A DNA stretch of 64,000 bases from Paramarasmius palmivorus (Eukaryota; Basidiomycota; Agaricomycetes; Agaricales; Marasmiaceae). The stretch spans positions 620,001 through 684,000 of the forward strand of contig JAYKXP010000023.1 of NCBI GenBank assembly GCA_037176845.1. The letters are read 5' to 3'. The stretch's first letter is position 1, and each line of letters opens with the position of its first letter. Positions 35,503 to 46,565 of this stretch are shown here, piece after piece. A model generated the notes under the pieces. It did no database searches. It saw only the letters and a list, made by a program, of their open reading frames with translations, and was not told where the DNA came from. A program made the position numbers and the translations under genes.

Positions 35503-36720
35503 ATGGGGCCAACGTCTAGAGTGCCACAACCTGTACCGGCCCCTGAGGATAAATCTAGATCTAGAAAACTGCGATCAGTGGTGGTAGAGATACCAACGCC
35601 TCCGCAGAGAAATATACCCAAGTCTGTTCCTGTTTCTGATTCCTTGTCATCTTCTTCTGTTTCTCTTCCTTCCAATATACCCACTAGTAAAGAAAACAAG
35701 ACCCGTCAGGTCGAATTAAAAGATCTAGGTGATAAGGAGTCTGACAATGAGTTCTTGGACAATGAAGACGTAGAACCTAGGATGTCAAAACCGTCCTCCA
35801 AGAAACGACCATTTGATGAGGTACTGCCTATCGTTAGACCACCTGTTCCTAGTGAACATATTAAGGCCCATAGCGATATGGTGCCTACCAAAAATATCAC
35901 TCCCGATATGGCAAAAGAAGACTTGCTAAAGCATAAAGCAGTCAGCCGAGGAGTGCCTATTGTTGCCGATGATCCGAAATCAAGGACATCACCAAGTGCG
36001 CTAGGGAATAAGCAAGTACGCTTTAAAGGCACAGACGAGGACGTAGCTACTGATCTATGTCGCTCGGAGGTCTCTTTGTCTATTGAAGAGGTGGCTGCTA
36101 TTTCTTCTAGCGTTAGAAAAATATTGATGAGAAAACTGCGTAATCGCCAGGTGTCAGGAAAGCCTGCCAAAACGTTCTTTAGTGAGTTATCGTCATATAG
36201 ACGTTCCTCGGAACCTCTAGAATATAAACCTGTTCTCTCGGAGCATTCCTTGGTCATAGATGTCAAGGATATTGCGCTCGAGGAGGTGTTCGAAGTATTG
36301 ACTGAGCCTAGGGGAAAATTACCTGAAGGTGCGGTCGTACAGAGGGATCCAGTTGAGACATATCAACAGGATGTGCCCGAGGGTGAGCGAAAAGATGTGA
36401 TCATAGTGGCCAGTAATTCTGACAACCTCCGAGTGGTCTTCCCTAAGATCAATGGGTCGAACGAGGAAGTAGAAAACGTCAAGGACTGTGGCTCACAGAT
36501 TGTAGTTATGTCAACACTAGTTGCAGTCTGTTTGGGAGTAAGCTGGGATCCTACGGTTACATTGCATATGCAGAGTGCTAATGGACAGCTGAAATCGACC
36601 AAAGGCATTGCTCAGAATGTACCGTTCGAGTTTGGAGACATTACTGTGTTCTTGCAAGTTCATATAGTTGATGATCCTCTGTTCCAAGTCCTCCTAGGAA
36701 AGAAAAATATCTACGAGTAA
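35503..36720 (+). CDS. pol: Pol N-terminal part with retropepsin-like domain
   Basis: A 405-residue frame follows gag. The first ~250 residues are low-complexity Ser/Pro/Lys. The C-terminal part has DCGSQIVVMS at about residue 328, matching the aspartic protease D-[ST]-G active site but with Cys in the middle position. LQVHIVDDPLFQVLLGKK follows as in basidiomycete gypsy proteases (the flap and the ILG-like segment). The frame closes at TAA right after the protease where intact elements continue, so the copy is truncated here. Confidence 0.7.
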   Translation: MGPTSRVPQPVPAPEDKSRSRKLRSVVVEIPTPPQRNIPKSVPVSDSLSSSSVSLPSNIPTSKENKTRQVELKDLGDKESDNEFLDNEDVEPRMSKPSSKKRPFDEVLPIVRPPVPSEHIKAHSDMVPTKNITPDMAKEDLLKHKAVSRGVPIVADDPKSRTSPSALGNKQVRFKGTDEDVATDLCRSEVSLSIEEVAAISSSVRKILMRKLRNRQVSGKPAKTFFSELSSYRRSSEPLEYKPVLSEHSLVIDVKDIALEEVFEVLTEPRGKLPEGAVVQRDPVETYQQDVPEGERKDVIIVASNSDNLRVVFPKINGSNEEVENVKDCGSQIVVMSTLVAVCLGVSWDPTVTLHMQSANGQLKSTKGIAQNVPFEFGDITVFLQVHIVDDPLFQVLLGKKNIYE

Positions 36721-36932
36721 TTAGAACAGATATCAAGAGACTAGATGTGCCCTGGGATCTGAGTGATGATAGCGATGAGCTGTCTGACGAGTATGATGAT
36801 ATTGAATGGCGAATCTGGATGGCAGATAGCATGAATCCTGGGTTCCTAGCTTATTGGAAACGGTTATATGGACAAGATGTTTGGCCTATACTGCTCTGAG
36901 GAGCGAAAGAACGAGGACTCGAGTGGCTTGTC

Positions 36933-38576
36933 ATGCACTATGAGCACTTCCTTGTAGAAGAGGCAGCGACTTGCACACAAGCTGAAAATGGAGTTGGAAA
37001 GGAAACTTATATGCAGGACGTTGTGTCAGTATATGGGAAGTACAAACCAGTTGTGTTAAAAGTGAAGCTGGTCAAAGCTACTTTGCCCTTGGAATTTAGG
37101 GTAGAACACCACATATATGGTGATCTGCTAGCGGATATGCCAGCACTCTCGACAAATCCCCCTGAATTCGTTCCGAGCGCTAGATACAACGAGGAAAGGA
37201 AAGCTATCATAGATGCTCATCATCCAGAGGGGTTCCTATGGCCCGAGGAAAGAAAATTAATGCATCATATGATGAGTCTGCAAGAAGAAGCATTTGCGTG
37301 GGACACCTTGGAAGGTGGAACCTTCAAAGAAGAGTTCTTTCCTCCTGTGAAATTTCCCGTTATCCCTCATACGCCTTGGGTGGAAAAGAATATTCCTATA
37401 CCATCTGGCATCTAAGATGAGGTTTGCAGAATCATTAAAGAGAAAATTAAAGCTGGAATATATGAACCATCAAGTTCCTTGCACCGATCTAAATGGTTCT
37501 GTGTCCTTAAGAAAGATGGGAAGAGTTTGCGACTAGTACATAGTCTAGAGCCTCTTAACAAAGTTACAATTCAGTACTCGGGAGTACCACCAGCAACTGC
37601 AGAAGTTGCGAGCATGTTTTCAGGTCGCTCGTGTTTAGTGCTATTAGACATATGGGTCGGTTACGATGAAAGATTGATTGACGAGGACTCAAGAGACTTA
37701 ACTATGTTCCAAATGCCATTTGGACCGCATAGATTGGTAAAGCTACCTATGGGTTGGACTAATTCAGTCCCTATATTTCACGATGACGTGACCTATATTC
37801 TCTAGGAAGAGATTCCTGAGATATGTAAACCATATATCGACGATGTAGTGGTAGGAGGACCAAAGATGCAATATGAAACGTCCAAGGAACCTCACTATGA
37901 AACTATACCTGAGAACAAGGGTATTCAACGATTTGTATGGGAACATTTCCAGAATGTTAATCGGGTCTGTCAGCGAATGAAATATTGTGGAGTAACATTC
38001 TCCGGACCTAAAGCGTACCTTTGTGTTGAGGATGGTTTAGTTGTCGGACACTGGGTGTCCTGGAAAGGTGAAAAGCCAAACGAGAAGTTAGCAGAAGTGG
38101 GATCCAGCAAATTTCCGAGATAAGAAAGATGTCAATTCGTTCCTAGGAACGGCTGGACAAATGTGTATGTTCATTAGGGACTATGCTAGAATTACTCAGC
38201 CACTCAATAAGATCCAAGGACCCCAAGCCGAATATAAGATGGGTCCCGAGGAACAAGAGGCAGTCAAGAAAGTGAAAGAAGGCCTTAGAAATGCACCAGC
38301 CTTGAGACTGATTGAATATGACAATCCATATGGACTCACATTGGCTGTAGATACATCGTGGCAAGCTGTTGGTTTCTACCTATATCAGCGCGATCACAAT
38401 GATCCTAGGAAAAAGTTCTTTAATTGGTTCAGGTCAGTAACACTGAATGAGCACAAGGCTAGATTCTCGCAACCAAAACAAGAGCTATATGGGCTCATGC
38501 TAGCGTTGATGGTCACAAAATATCAGACCATCAGATGTAGAAGTCTGACCATAGAGACCGACGCTAGCTATATCAA
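36933..38576 (+). pseudogene. pol: Reverse transcriptase and RNase H part of pol, broken
   Basis: Pieces in order: linker (36933-37415), RT fingers/palm (KDGKSLRLVHSLEPLN, GYDE, FQMPFGPHRLVKLPMGWTNS), YIDD catalytic box at 37833-37844, thumb (RFVWEHFQNVNRVCQRMKYC), and RNase H (LAVDTSWQAVGFYL, QPKQELYGL, IETDASYI). Stop codons at 37413 (TAA) and 37803 (TAG) break the RT. Family members have readable codons at these places, for example CAG for the second. RNase H is then cut at 38576 by the nested transposon. Confidence 0.8.
38570..38576 (+). repeat. Left target-site duplication ATATCAA
   Basis: ATATCAA precedes the element end TGAGTAC and is repeated at 42403-42409 after GTACTCA. It restores YIKGM in the gypsy RNase H when the insert is removed. 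Confidence 0.85.
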
Positions 38577-41500
38577 TGAGTACCGGCAATAGGGCGAGGT
38601 CTTTTGTGCGTGTGAAAATTTGCTTCAATCCCAGCCAGCAGATGCCGAAGGTTCGGCATCATCTCAAATCCTCACAACGGTTTCACCGCGCGAGACCTAA
38701 CTTCAACCACCGTGACAGAGAGTAAGCTGAGCCCTCGCGTCTCAGGATTATAGAATTCTGAATGATACATATATTACGATCATCAGTTTACCAGTATTTA
38801 CTATCAAAATAAAGTTGTGGCTGACAGCGTGGGCGAAAGCTAATAGTGAATCTCGGACACAACCTGTCAACTCACAGCTCTTCGTCTTCTCCCTCGTCGA
38901 GGTCAATATCTTCCAAACCATTTTCATCTTGCACTACGTCCTCCTCCTGCCGAGCTAGGTAGTCTTGTATGGCTTGTGTTAATAGGGCAACTTTAACCTC
39001 TTTTTTCCCTAGTTTCTGCAGGTTCTGTGGAATGGAGGTGTTATTTTGGACGTCTCGGTGCCAGGTGAGTTGGGCATTGATCATGGGAACTGTGAATTCG
39101 CGTTTTGAAATTTTCTCGATGTCCAGGACCGCCTCCACCTCACGCACGCGCCGTTCCCGTTCCTGAAGCTGTTCTACCCGCGCAGCCTTCGCCGCCACCT
39201 TCTGAGCGGCTCGTTCACGGTCGTATCGTGCTTGTTTTGATTTACGGGCCTTCGATCGACCACTTGAGCCAACGACACGGGCCTCACGGCGGAAATATTG
39301 CTGGTATACCTTGCCTTTGAGTACATTCTTAATGTATGCTGACGTCCCATTAGACTTGAACATTGTTCGTGCATTGTGCCTATCAATTGATTCGTTTGGG
39401 GCCTTCGTTTTCCGTCGACGCAGCCCCCCGAGCTTCGACTCGTTGAGATCATTTGTCATTGGAATATTCACTGACTGTTTTTGAGCATCGGTGGTGTTCG
39501 AGATACGACTACCCGCCTTGAATTCCGCCGTAAAACGCTCCCAGGTCTCGAGAGCCCCTTCAAGAAATGCAACAAACATGTCCCGAAGGTGAGGAAGCTG
39601 CGATTTCATTGCATGTACTGTGTAGAAGACTTCCGGTTGCTCCCACAGATGTCCTTTGAGGGTGCATTTCGCAGGTACGGCGTCGTCTCCCAGGACAATG
39701 TTTGGATCGGAAATAAGCTTTCGAAGGTAAGCTTTGATGATCTCGTGAAATGGTCCGAAGTATAACGCATTTGCTTTAGGGTCCCTGCGCACAGTTGTCA
39801 GATATGGTTTACTGACAAGCTGCCCATAGAGTGCCAAAACGCAAAGCTCGGTGAGGGTTGGGAGGTCGTGGAGAGCATTATAAAGGTTTTCTTCAAGGTT
39901 TGTCCATGTCATGGTATCCTTTTTATCCCGTACAAGCTCAAGGAACTTGACGTAAAGGTGTCGGTTTAGGATCAGGTCGGCGGCGGCGGCGCAGTATGCA
40001 CCATAACGGATGTTGCTTGTGTCGGGAAAGTCTTTGGTATACCCCAGTTCGTCCTCCATGTATGCTTTATACACATCGTGCTGACCCTTCTTTCGATCTT
40101 TATCCTTGAAAACAGCACCCGCGAGAGCAGCCGTTTTAATGCCACCACGTTGCGTAGCCTTTTTGGCATGCGCTGTCGCCTCTGGACCAGCATCTCCCGA
40201 AGACAGAATAGCGGCGTTATCCCGGTTTGGCAGGTCCCTCGGCGGCGTGGCGTTAAGGTGGCCCCACTGTAACTGCATGCGTACGTTGCCGCCCTTGACC
40301 GAATTAAGGTCTTTATGCATACCACACCCAACCCAAAGGAATAGGTCAATAGTATCCCGTTCTGCCTCTGATAACTTCGAAAAATCCTCATATCCCTTTT
40401 CCTGACAGACTGTATCATAGGTCCGACGTAGCGCAGCCTGCTGCTCTTCCTCAGAAAGCACATGCCACTGCTCAACACCCACTTCAACCACTGCCCGCCG
40501 GCCTACATCAGTGAGCAGTTGAATTTGTTCCTCCAATGGTAAGCCCAAGATCACCTTCTCTCCTCTCTTCTGTCGCTCTAAAACCTCCTTGAACCCCTCC
40601 ATCAGCCGAAATAATTTTTTTTGGTCCTCCGCGTGATCGGAGTTCATACCGCGAAGGTTTATAAAGAAGTCGCACCAGTCAACCGGTGCGTCTCGACCCC
40701 TCGGGCTGTTATTGTATACACTGACAAAATCCTGAACAGTGGACTTCCAGCCTTCCAGTTGCTCCTCAGCTGTATGACATGTCGAGACTGAGAGTCCAAG
40801 GAAGCTGGTCTTTACGGAGCCATTACCCATCAAAAGAGATAGGTGTCTGCTCTCGTATTGAAGGTTTTTATGTGATGTACCGTCGCCGCTGGCTGAGATT
40901 CCTGTATATAGAGATAAGTAGAGAGTTTTTTCCTATAGTTCTGAGTCTGTGATTACCTTTGGCGCGTGTATAATCGTCGACCACCTGAATTTTAGCTGCT
41001 AGTAATGCCTCCTCAACTATCCGGCCGAAACTACGCTCGCTCGCAGTACCCTTTACCTCACGCCCAAACTCAATAGCTAGACGCTCAACCACCGGCAAGA
41101 CCTGCGATTGGTTTAAACCAATATTACAGATCAAGTCCTGAACAAGAGCCCGAAAATCGTCGGATATAACACCCTTCTCCTTGATGTAGTAGACATTTGC
41201 TGACCGTAGCCCTTCCTCTAATGCCTTCTGAACTGCTCTTTGCTGCCTGTCTCCAGCTCGCGCTACCTGCATTCGAAGTGTGTTGTGTCGTTTCAGCAAA
41301 GCTGCATGACTGGACTTCATTGATGAAATAGACCCCTCCAATTTTGTTGCGTGATCCTCAGAGTCCTTGAGTTGGGTGGTAATGGCGTCTAGTGAGAGCT
41401 GAAGTTCCTGTATCTTGGAATGCTGATGCATGGCATCATGCATTAGGCTTGAGATACGTGATTCGAAGTCCTTCTCGTGCCCCCGCAATTGGATTATGTC

Positions 41501-42402
41501 CAGCTCTGCCCGTTCTGCCCTTGCCTCAGCCCCTAAAGCCTGCTGCTCTACAATCTTCATCTGCTCGGAAACACACGTAAATCTATCCTGCCATTCCATC
41601 TCCACTCTTCTCATCTCCTCTTCATGCACCATTCCCATCTCCTTCATCTCCTGCCCATGACGCGTCTCAGCATGCTGTAGCTCCTGTTTTGCGCGTGTTG
41701 CCCTTTTTGACGCGTTATATGTCTGTTTTTGGTAGTACTCGGCCTTTTCCTGCCAAAACTTGAGTTTCTCGTCATTCTCCTTCTCCGTCTCCATTCGGGC
41801 TTCCCTTTCAAGACGCTTCTGTTTTGCCTCCGCTCTTGCCTTTTCAAGGCTTGATTTCTGCGCCGAGGACCGTACATCTGGCCTATTTCGGAATCGAAGT
41901 GATGAATTGTGCCGATTTCTTGACATAAGAATGTATAGACCACGGGTGGGACGCAATCAGAAGATCAACGTTGATCAACGACGCGTGTCTGCGACGCGTG
42001 ACACACAGTTCTGGTTTTTACCCGGGAATAACCATTCTGAGCGCGTATTCCCATCCATTTTTCATAGACATTTGTATTGTTCAAGCCAAAGTCAGTATGT
42101 TTTGTTAAGACTCTTGCATTTTGCCTGGGTGATTATTTCTACTGTACTCGTGTTCAGGATATTTTCGGACATTGGTTGATTTCTGGTCATACTGGGTGAA
42201 AATTTTCCTGAACATTACAAATATATTCACAAAATCTACAGTATCCAACAAGTACGATGACAGAATTCGGGAGGTGAAATTTGACCAAGAATTCGCCATG
42301 AAAGAAGGACCTCAGCGGGCGCTTCCCATTGTGCCGCAGCGGAGATCAAAATAATAACTCAGCGCCGAAATCCCCGAGACCCCGCCAGATTGCGCGTACT
42401 CA
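38577..42402 (-). mobile_element. Nested DNA transposon, 3826 bp, 7-bp TSD, imperfect TIRs
   Basis: The left end TGAGTACCGGCAATAGGGCG and the inverted right end TGAGTACGCGCAATCTGGCG match at 16 of 20 positions, and the match continues with GGTCT on both sides. Both ends are flanked by ATATCAA. The inside holds one intact minus-strand gene of 999 aa. Target duplication, terminal inverted repeats and an intact gene indicate a recent cut-and-paste insertion into an already decayed gypsy copy. The superfamily cannot be assigned with confidence. Confidence 0.85.
38872..41926 (-). CDS. Putative RNase H-fold (DDE-type) transposase, two exons, 999 aa
   Basis: Exons 41926-40957 and 40901-38872 join over a 55-nt intron in frame. 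Residues ~20-250 are a Glu/Lys/Gln-rich coiled coil. The splice junction creates SGDGTSHKN (D330) followed by YESRH. Conserved blocks follow: RGMNSDHAEDQKKLF (D412/D416), a C-x-x-H in GCGMHKDLN (C516, H519), VKGGN, DTSNIRYGAYC, and TNDLNESKLGG (E811). A basic KSKQARYDRERAAQK segment and an acidic tail end it. I recognise these blocks from a multicopy Agaricomycete protein family usually annotated as hypothetical. The D..D..CxxH..E order is what hAT/Mutator/P-like RNase H transposases show. With the TSD and TIRs I infer it is the transposase. The catalytic residues are not proven. Confidence 0.65.
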
Positions 42403-42409
42403 ATATCAA
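42403..42409 (+). repeat. Right target-site duplication ATATCAA
   Basis: Identical to 38570-38576; it follows the right transposon end GTACTCA directly. Confidence 0.85.
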
Positions 42410-44410
42410 GGGTATGCAGGACCTAATGCTACGATTAATAGATGGATCGAGGAAATTAGAAAATACCACTTTGAACTAGTACACATTAAGGGTGTAGTTC
42501 ATGGACCCGATGGGTTATCGAGGCCACCACCTGGAGGCATATCGACCCCTCAGCCACCTAATATGAATGATGTCGACTATGGCATTCATTACAATGGGGA
42601 GCCTATTACCTTTCGCATGGGCGAGGGTGAGTCCAAGGAACTGTTAGAGTTTGAATCGTTCAAAGGTGATATTGATACTAGAGGTGGTTACTTTAATAAA
42701 GTCCTAGCTACGTCCAAGGATGACTTTGAGGAAGAACTCCAAGTCGCTCGGGAAGAAAATGTGTTTTATACACACACTGTGGAATGAATTAGATATCGCT
42801 CAGGTGTTGTGTTAGACTCTTTCCTACAGAATATCATGCTTCCACCTGAATGGACAGGGGAATGACAGAAAGAAAATCCCTATGACGAGGAACACCAATC
42901 AGAACACGCTCGCGCGCAAGATGATTGGCTGCTGTTAATCAGAGATTGGCTATCTAGGCCTAACTCAGTGTCGATCAGGAACCTGACTGAAACGGAAAAG
43001 TCCAAGATTAACAAAGAGGCATCTAAGTTCTTTGTAGATAACGAGGGATGATTATATAGGAGAAATTTTGAAGATCCTAGTCAACATAGGCTAGTGGTTG
43101 AAAAGAAGAAACGGCTATGGATGCTAGAGTCATCTCACCATTGCCTAGGGCATAAAGGGATGTTCGCTATGAAAGAATTAATAGAGAAAAGATTTTGGTG
43201 GCCGGATATTGAGTTGGATGTTGAACGGTTCATCAAGTCCTGCGAGATATGTCAGAACAGACAGCACGAGAAGGTTCAGATACCTCCGAGCGTGACCTAA
43301 ACTCCTTCTCTATTCCAGAAAATACATGTAGACATCTTTAAGATGTCACCTGCTAGCAATGGCTGCAAAAACGTTGTACATGGACGTTGCGTGTTGACAA
43401 ATTGGTCCGAGGCGAGAGCTTTGAAAACCAAGTCAGCTAGACAGATTGCAGAGTGGTTCTTTGATGAAATCATATGTCGATGGGGATGTCCCGAGGAAGT
43501 GGTGACAGATAATGCACCGCAGATGACGGCTGTCCTCGAATGGTTAAAGAAGAAATATGGGATACAAGGGATTTGAATCTCTCCATATAACTCTAAGGCA
43601 AATGGTAAAATCGAACGAGCGCACTTTGACATTCGCGAGGCGTTAGCAAAAGCTTGCAGCGATGACCTGAAGCAGTGGTATCAATTCCTGAAACCAGTCC
43701 TATGGGCAGATCGAGTAACAGTACACAAGGGTTTAGGGTGTTCACCTTATTTCCTTGTAACGGGTGCAGAACCTGTGTTACCGCTCGACATAGTTGAATC
43801 GACTTGGCTAGTAAAGATGCCTGGACGAGTTCTTACTCACGAGGAACTTTCAGGCTACCACGCACAGGCTCTAGCTAAGCATAGGGTGCATGTAGAACAT
43901 ATGATGGCCAGGATAGACGAAAACAAGATGAAAGCTCTAAAGAAATTCAAGAAAGATCATTGTTTCCAGATCAGAGACTATAACTTTGCTCCTGGAACGT
44001 TGGTACAAGTTAGAAATACCAGTATCGAATCAAGTCTTGATCGTAAAATGTATCCTCGCTATCTAGGACCTTTAATAGTCATACGACAAACAAAAGGAGG
44101 TTCCTATATTGTAGCTGAGATGGATGGTACGGTACTGAAAGGCAAGGTTGGCGTGTTCCGCGTACTACCTCATATCGCTCGTTATAAACCCATAGTGCTG
44201 CCCAAAGATATACATGATCTCATAGATCTATCTAAGGAACAGCTAGAGAAGTTGGTTGACGACGAGGACGATGTGCAATATGGGACTAGTGTTGACTATG
44301 CATTCAGAGACAATCGCCTAGACATAGGAGACTTTGAGATGATGGAAGATAATGAAGTACCAGACTTGGAACAGAAGTCTGAAGGTCCTCACAGATCTAA
44401 ACGTCGCTAG
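42410..44410 (+). pseudogene. pol: RNase H end, connection and integrase of pol, broken
   Basis: After the insert the reading resumes with PNATINRWIEEIRKYHF and ELVHIKGVVHGPDGLSR, the end of RNase H; a small deletion shifts the frame near 42420. The integrase has the HHCC zinc module (SSHHCLGHKGMF...CEICQ), catalytic Asp residues in HVDIFKMS and VTDNAPQ, and Glu in NGKIER. A GPY/F-type module with RYLGPLIVIRQTKGGSY follows. Stops at 42863 (TGA), 43049 (TGA), 43298 (TAA) and 43574 (TGA) break it; the last interrupts GI-ISPYNSKANGK where Arg is usual. The final 211 codons (43775-44410) are open. Confidence 0.8.
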
Positions 44411-44541
44411 GACACCTATAGACAACTCCTAGGGATGCTAAAGCGTTCCGAGGAAAATAAAATAAATAAATCAAACTCCAATATGAACATCAACAACGGT
44501 GTATTTTGGTACTACCAGAGACATAGGCAACTATAGACTAT

Positions 44542-45783
44542 CTACTGAGCTTGGGAAGAGGTGCTAGGAGCAGTATCAAGAGCCATATGGCCAGCTCGCT
44601 CAGTGCGAGTGGCTTGCTCGTGCTCTACCTCATTGAACTGCTTAGCAGTAAGTTTGTACTGGCTGTTGGTATACTCAACAGCGTGGCGAAGGACAGCCAT
44701 CTCAGTACGAAGACGGTTATGAACCGACTTCAAAGCCTTGTCCCAGACAGAAGAGATATCTGTGAAGGGGAGCATGCTCATCAGATTGACAATATGGTCG
44801 TCCCTGCGGAGACGCATCAAGCGTTCCTCTATGTCATATGAGCATCAGTAAATGCACTAGGAAGAAAAACAACAGAATAAGACGTACCAGGTTCTTCGTC
44901 CCTGAGGTCAGTGAGAGCCTTCTCTATGTGGATGTGTTTAGCGGAAGCAGCCTTCGCGTTCTTGGCCTTAGAGAGATAGTAAGATGCCTTGAGATACGCT
45001 CGAGAAAGAATAGCCATGTTGGGGACCATATGATAAGGAATACATACCGTTTGAGAATGACTTTCAGCTTTCTGATAGTCATATGGTAGTCAGCATGGTG
45101 CGAGGAATAAAAGATAAAGGTACTCGTACCTTCTTCTTGCCACTAGGAGCATGAATAGAGGCGTTAATACCGCCCTCGACGTCAGCCATCTAGTATAGAA
45201 AGTTAATATGATGACTATGGGATAATATGAGGACTTACTTCGGCTTCAGGAGGCTCAATGATTTGGACATTGTCGTCCACAATGGCGGCATCAGCCTTAC
45301 CACTAGCAGCGTTGCTGGAGCCCTGGAAAATAGTCAGAAGGGTCCCTCAGAACATTATAACAGACGAACCTTGGCAGGGGTAGCAGGTGGATTGACCAAG
45401 CCTTCCATGCGTTCCTTGAAACCCTTAATGGAAATCCATAGGGCGGGAGCGAGGGTAAGGTCGGCCGCATTGCCATACTCCTCGAGGAGCTTGAAACCTT
45501 TATCATACACACTATAGGCCTCGGGGTCTTGGGCAATATGGTACGGGTTCAACAATGCCTTCTGTTAGAAGAGATCATAGTCAGTACTAGGAACAATATA
45601 GAATACACTAGGAATACCCACGAAGAACTTGAGAAGTTCATTGGCGCTAGCGTTGCGCATTTTGATGTTGGCCATCTTGACGATAGCCTCGCCCTCTTGA
45701 ATATGCTCGCGAGCTTTGGTTAACCACTCCGAGCGATCTTTCCAAGCACCAGGGGCAGGGGACGATACATTTTTGGCAGACAT
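44542..45783 (-). CDS. Antisense accessory gene in the gypsy element, six exons, 322 aa, intact
   Basis: Exons 45783-45622, 45561-45370, 45322-45239, 45189-45130, 45071-44888 and 44828-44542 join in frame. Introns are 60, 47, 49, 58 and 59 nt with GT..AG ends. The protein starts MSAKNVSSPAPGAWKDRSEW, contains NPYHIAQDPEAYSVYDKGF and ends with a helical, probably coiled-coil, region (KSVHNRLRTEMAVLRHAVEY). No family is recognised. A further in-frame 60-nt intron inside exon 5 (GTATGT donor) is possible. It is convergent with pol, 131 bp beyond its stop, in the place where some plant and fungal gypsy elements carry extra antisense ORFs. It has no nonsense codon although pol has at least six, so it may be under selection or newly acquired. 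Confidence 0.65.
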
Positions 45784-45871
45784 ATGAGCAGAATAAGTGA
45801 ACTAGGGTGACTAGTGCGAAGCAGAAAAGACAGAATGAGATTGGTGATGGGTCTTGGGTTTTCCAAGGACG

Positions 45872-45880
45872 CTTTTATAG
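45872..45880 (-). promoter_or_regulatory. TATA box of the antisense gene
   Basis: Minus-strand CTATAAAAG lies about 90 nt before the ATG at 45783 and is followed by a pyrimidine-rich stretch (TCTCATTCTGTCTTTTCTGC). That is the usual layout of a fungal pol II core promoter. Use is inferred. Confidence 0.5.
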
Positions 45881-46346
45881 AGTCCTAGGGAGCAAGGTTC
45901 ACGCGCTAGGCAAGAAAAATCTTACTGAGCCAGAGATATGGTCCGATGGTGCGGATGAAGGTGCTAGCGATATTTCTGGATGGTGCAGATGATCACCACC
46001 TGGTGTAGAGCGGCTGAAACTTTTCTGCAAGGCACTGTCAAGGGGACTTGACATTTCTTTTGGTTTGGGGGAGAGATGCTTGGTGGTAACCTGAAAATTC
46101 AGAATATTTTCAACCCTAGAAAACATCAAGGTCCATCCGAGCAGAATATGGACGGATAAGAAGGAAAAGTAAAGTCCCGAGCATAGTTAAAAGCACATAG
46201 GCAGATCCATATGAGATCCTAGTGCCTAATCCACACAACGCTAGGGCCATATGAAAGAACTAGAGAAAGACGCTATGAAAGATGGGACAAGTACGGGGTG
46301 ATAGAAGGAGGAAGGCCAACTGAACAAGTACATTGTAACAGTTACC
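45881..46346. other. Non-coding gap between antisense gene and tRNA-like sequence
   Basis: No supported ORF. Probably upstream DNA of the antisense gene. Confidence 0.3.
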
Positions 46347-46443
46347 GCCTCTGTAGCTTAATGGTTAAAGCATCACCCACAAGTATAGTATCTTCCAGCA
46401 ATCTTGCTGAGTGAAGACCTGGGTTCGATTCCCAGCAGAGGTG
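46347..46443 (+). tRNA. tRNA-like sequence with intron-like insert; anticodon unclear
   Basis: Acceptor arms GCCTCTG (46347-46353) and CAGAGGT (46436-46442) pair. The D-arm is GCTT-AATGGTTA-AAGC; the T-arm is CTGGG-TTCGATT-CCCAG. A-box TAGCTTAATGG and B-box GGTTCGATTCC are perfect. The anticodon arm starts TCACC and closes with AGTGA, but holds about 32 nt. The base expected to be U33 is A, so I cannot assign an anticodon; a tRNA-derived pseudogene or SINE head is possible. It lies inside the retroelement, before the 3' LTR. Confidence 0.5.
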
Positions 46444-46565
46444 GATAAATCCTTTCTCACACTACTTTTTGAAGTCGTTCCAGAGCTGAGTTAAGGGGAC
46501 GCAAATGAAGAACTAGGATTGAGAGGATACCTTACTAGTGCTCTTGAAAGCACTTAGAATGGTCC

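Noticed and set aside
35706..36266. Minus-strand ORF in pol
   Set aside because: Shadow of the protease frame; no introns, promoter or family support, unlike the antisense gene at 44.5-45.8 kb.
38872..41926. KDZ or Plavaka transposase
   Set aside because: The characteristic Cys-rich and TDGE-type motifs of KDZ are absent and the conserved blocks differ.
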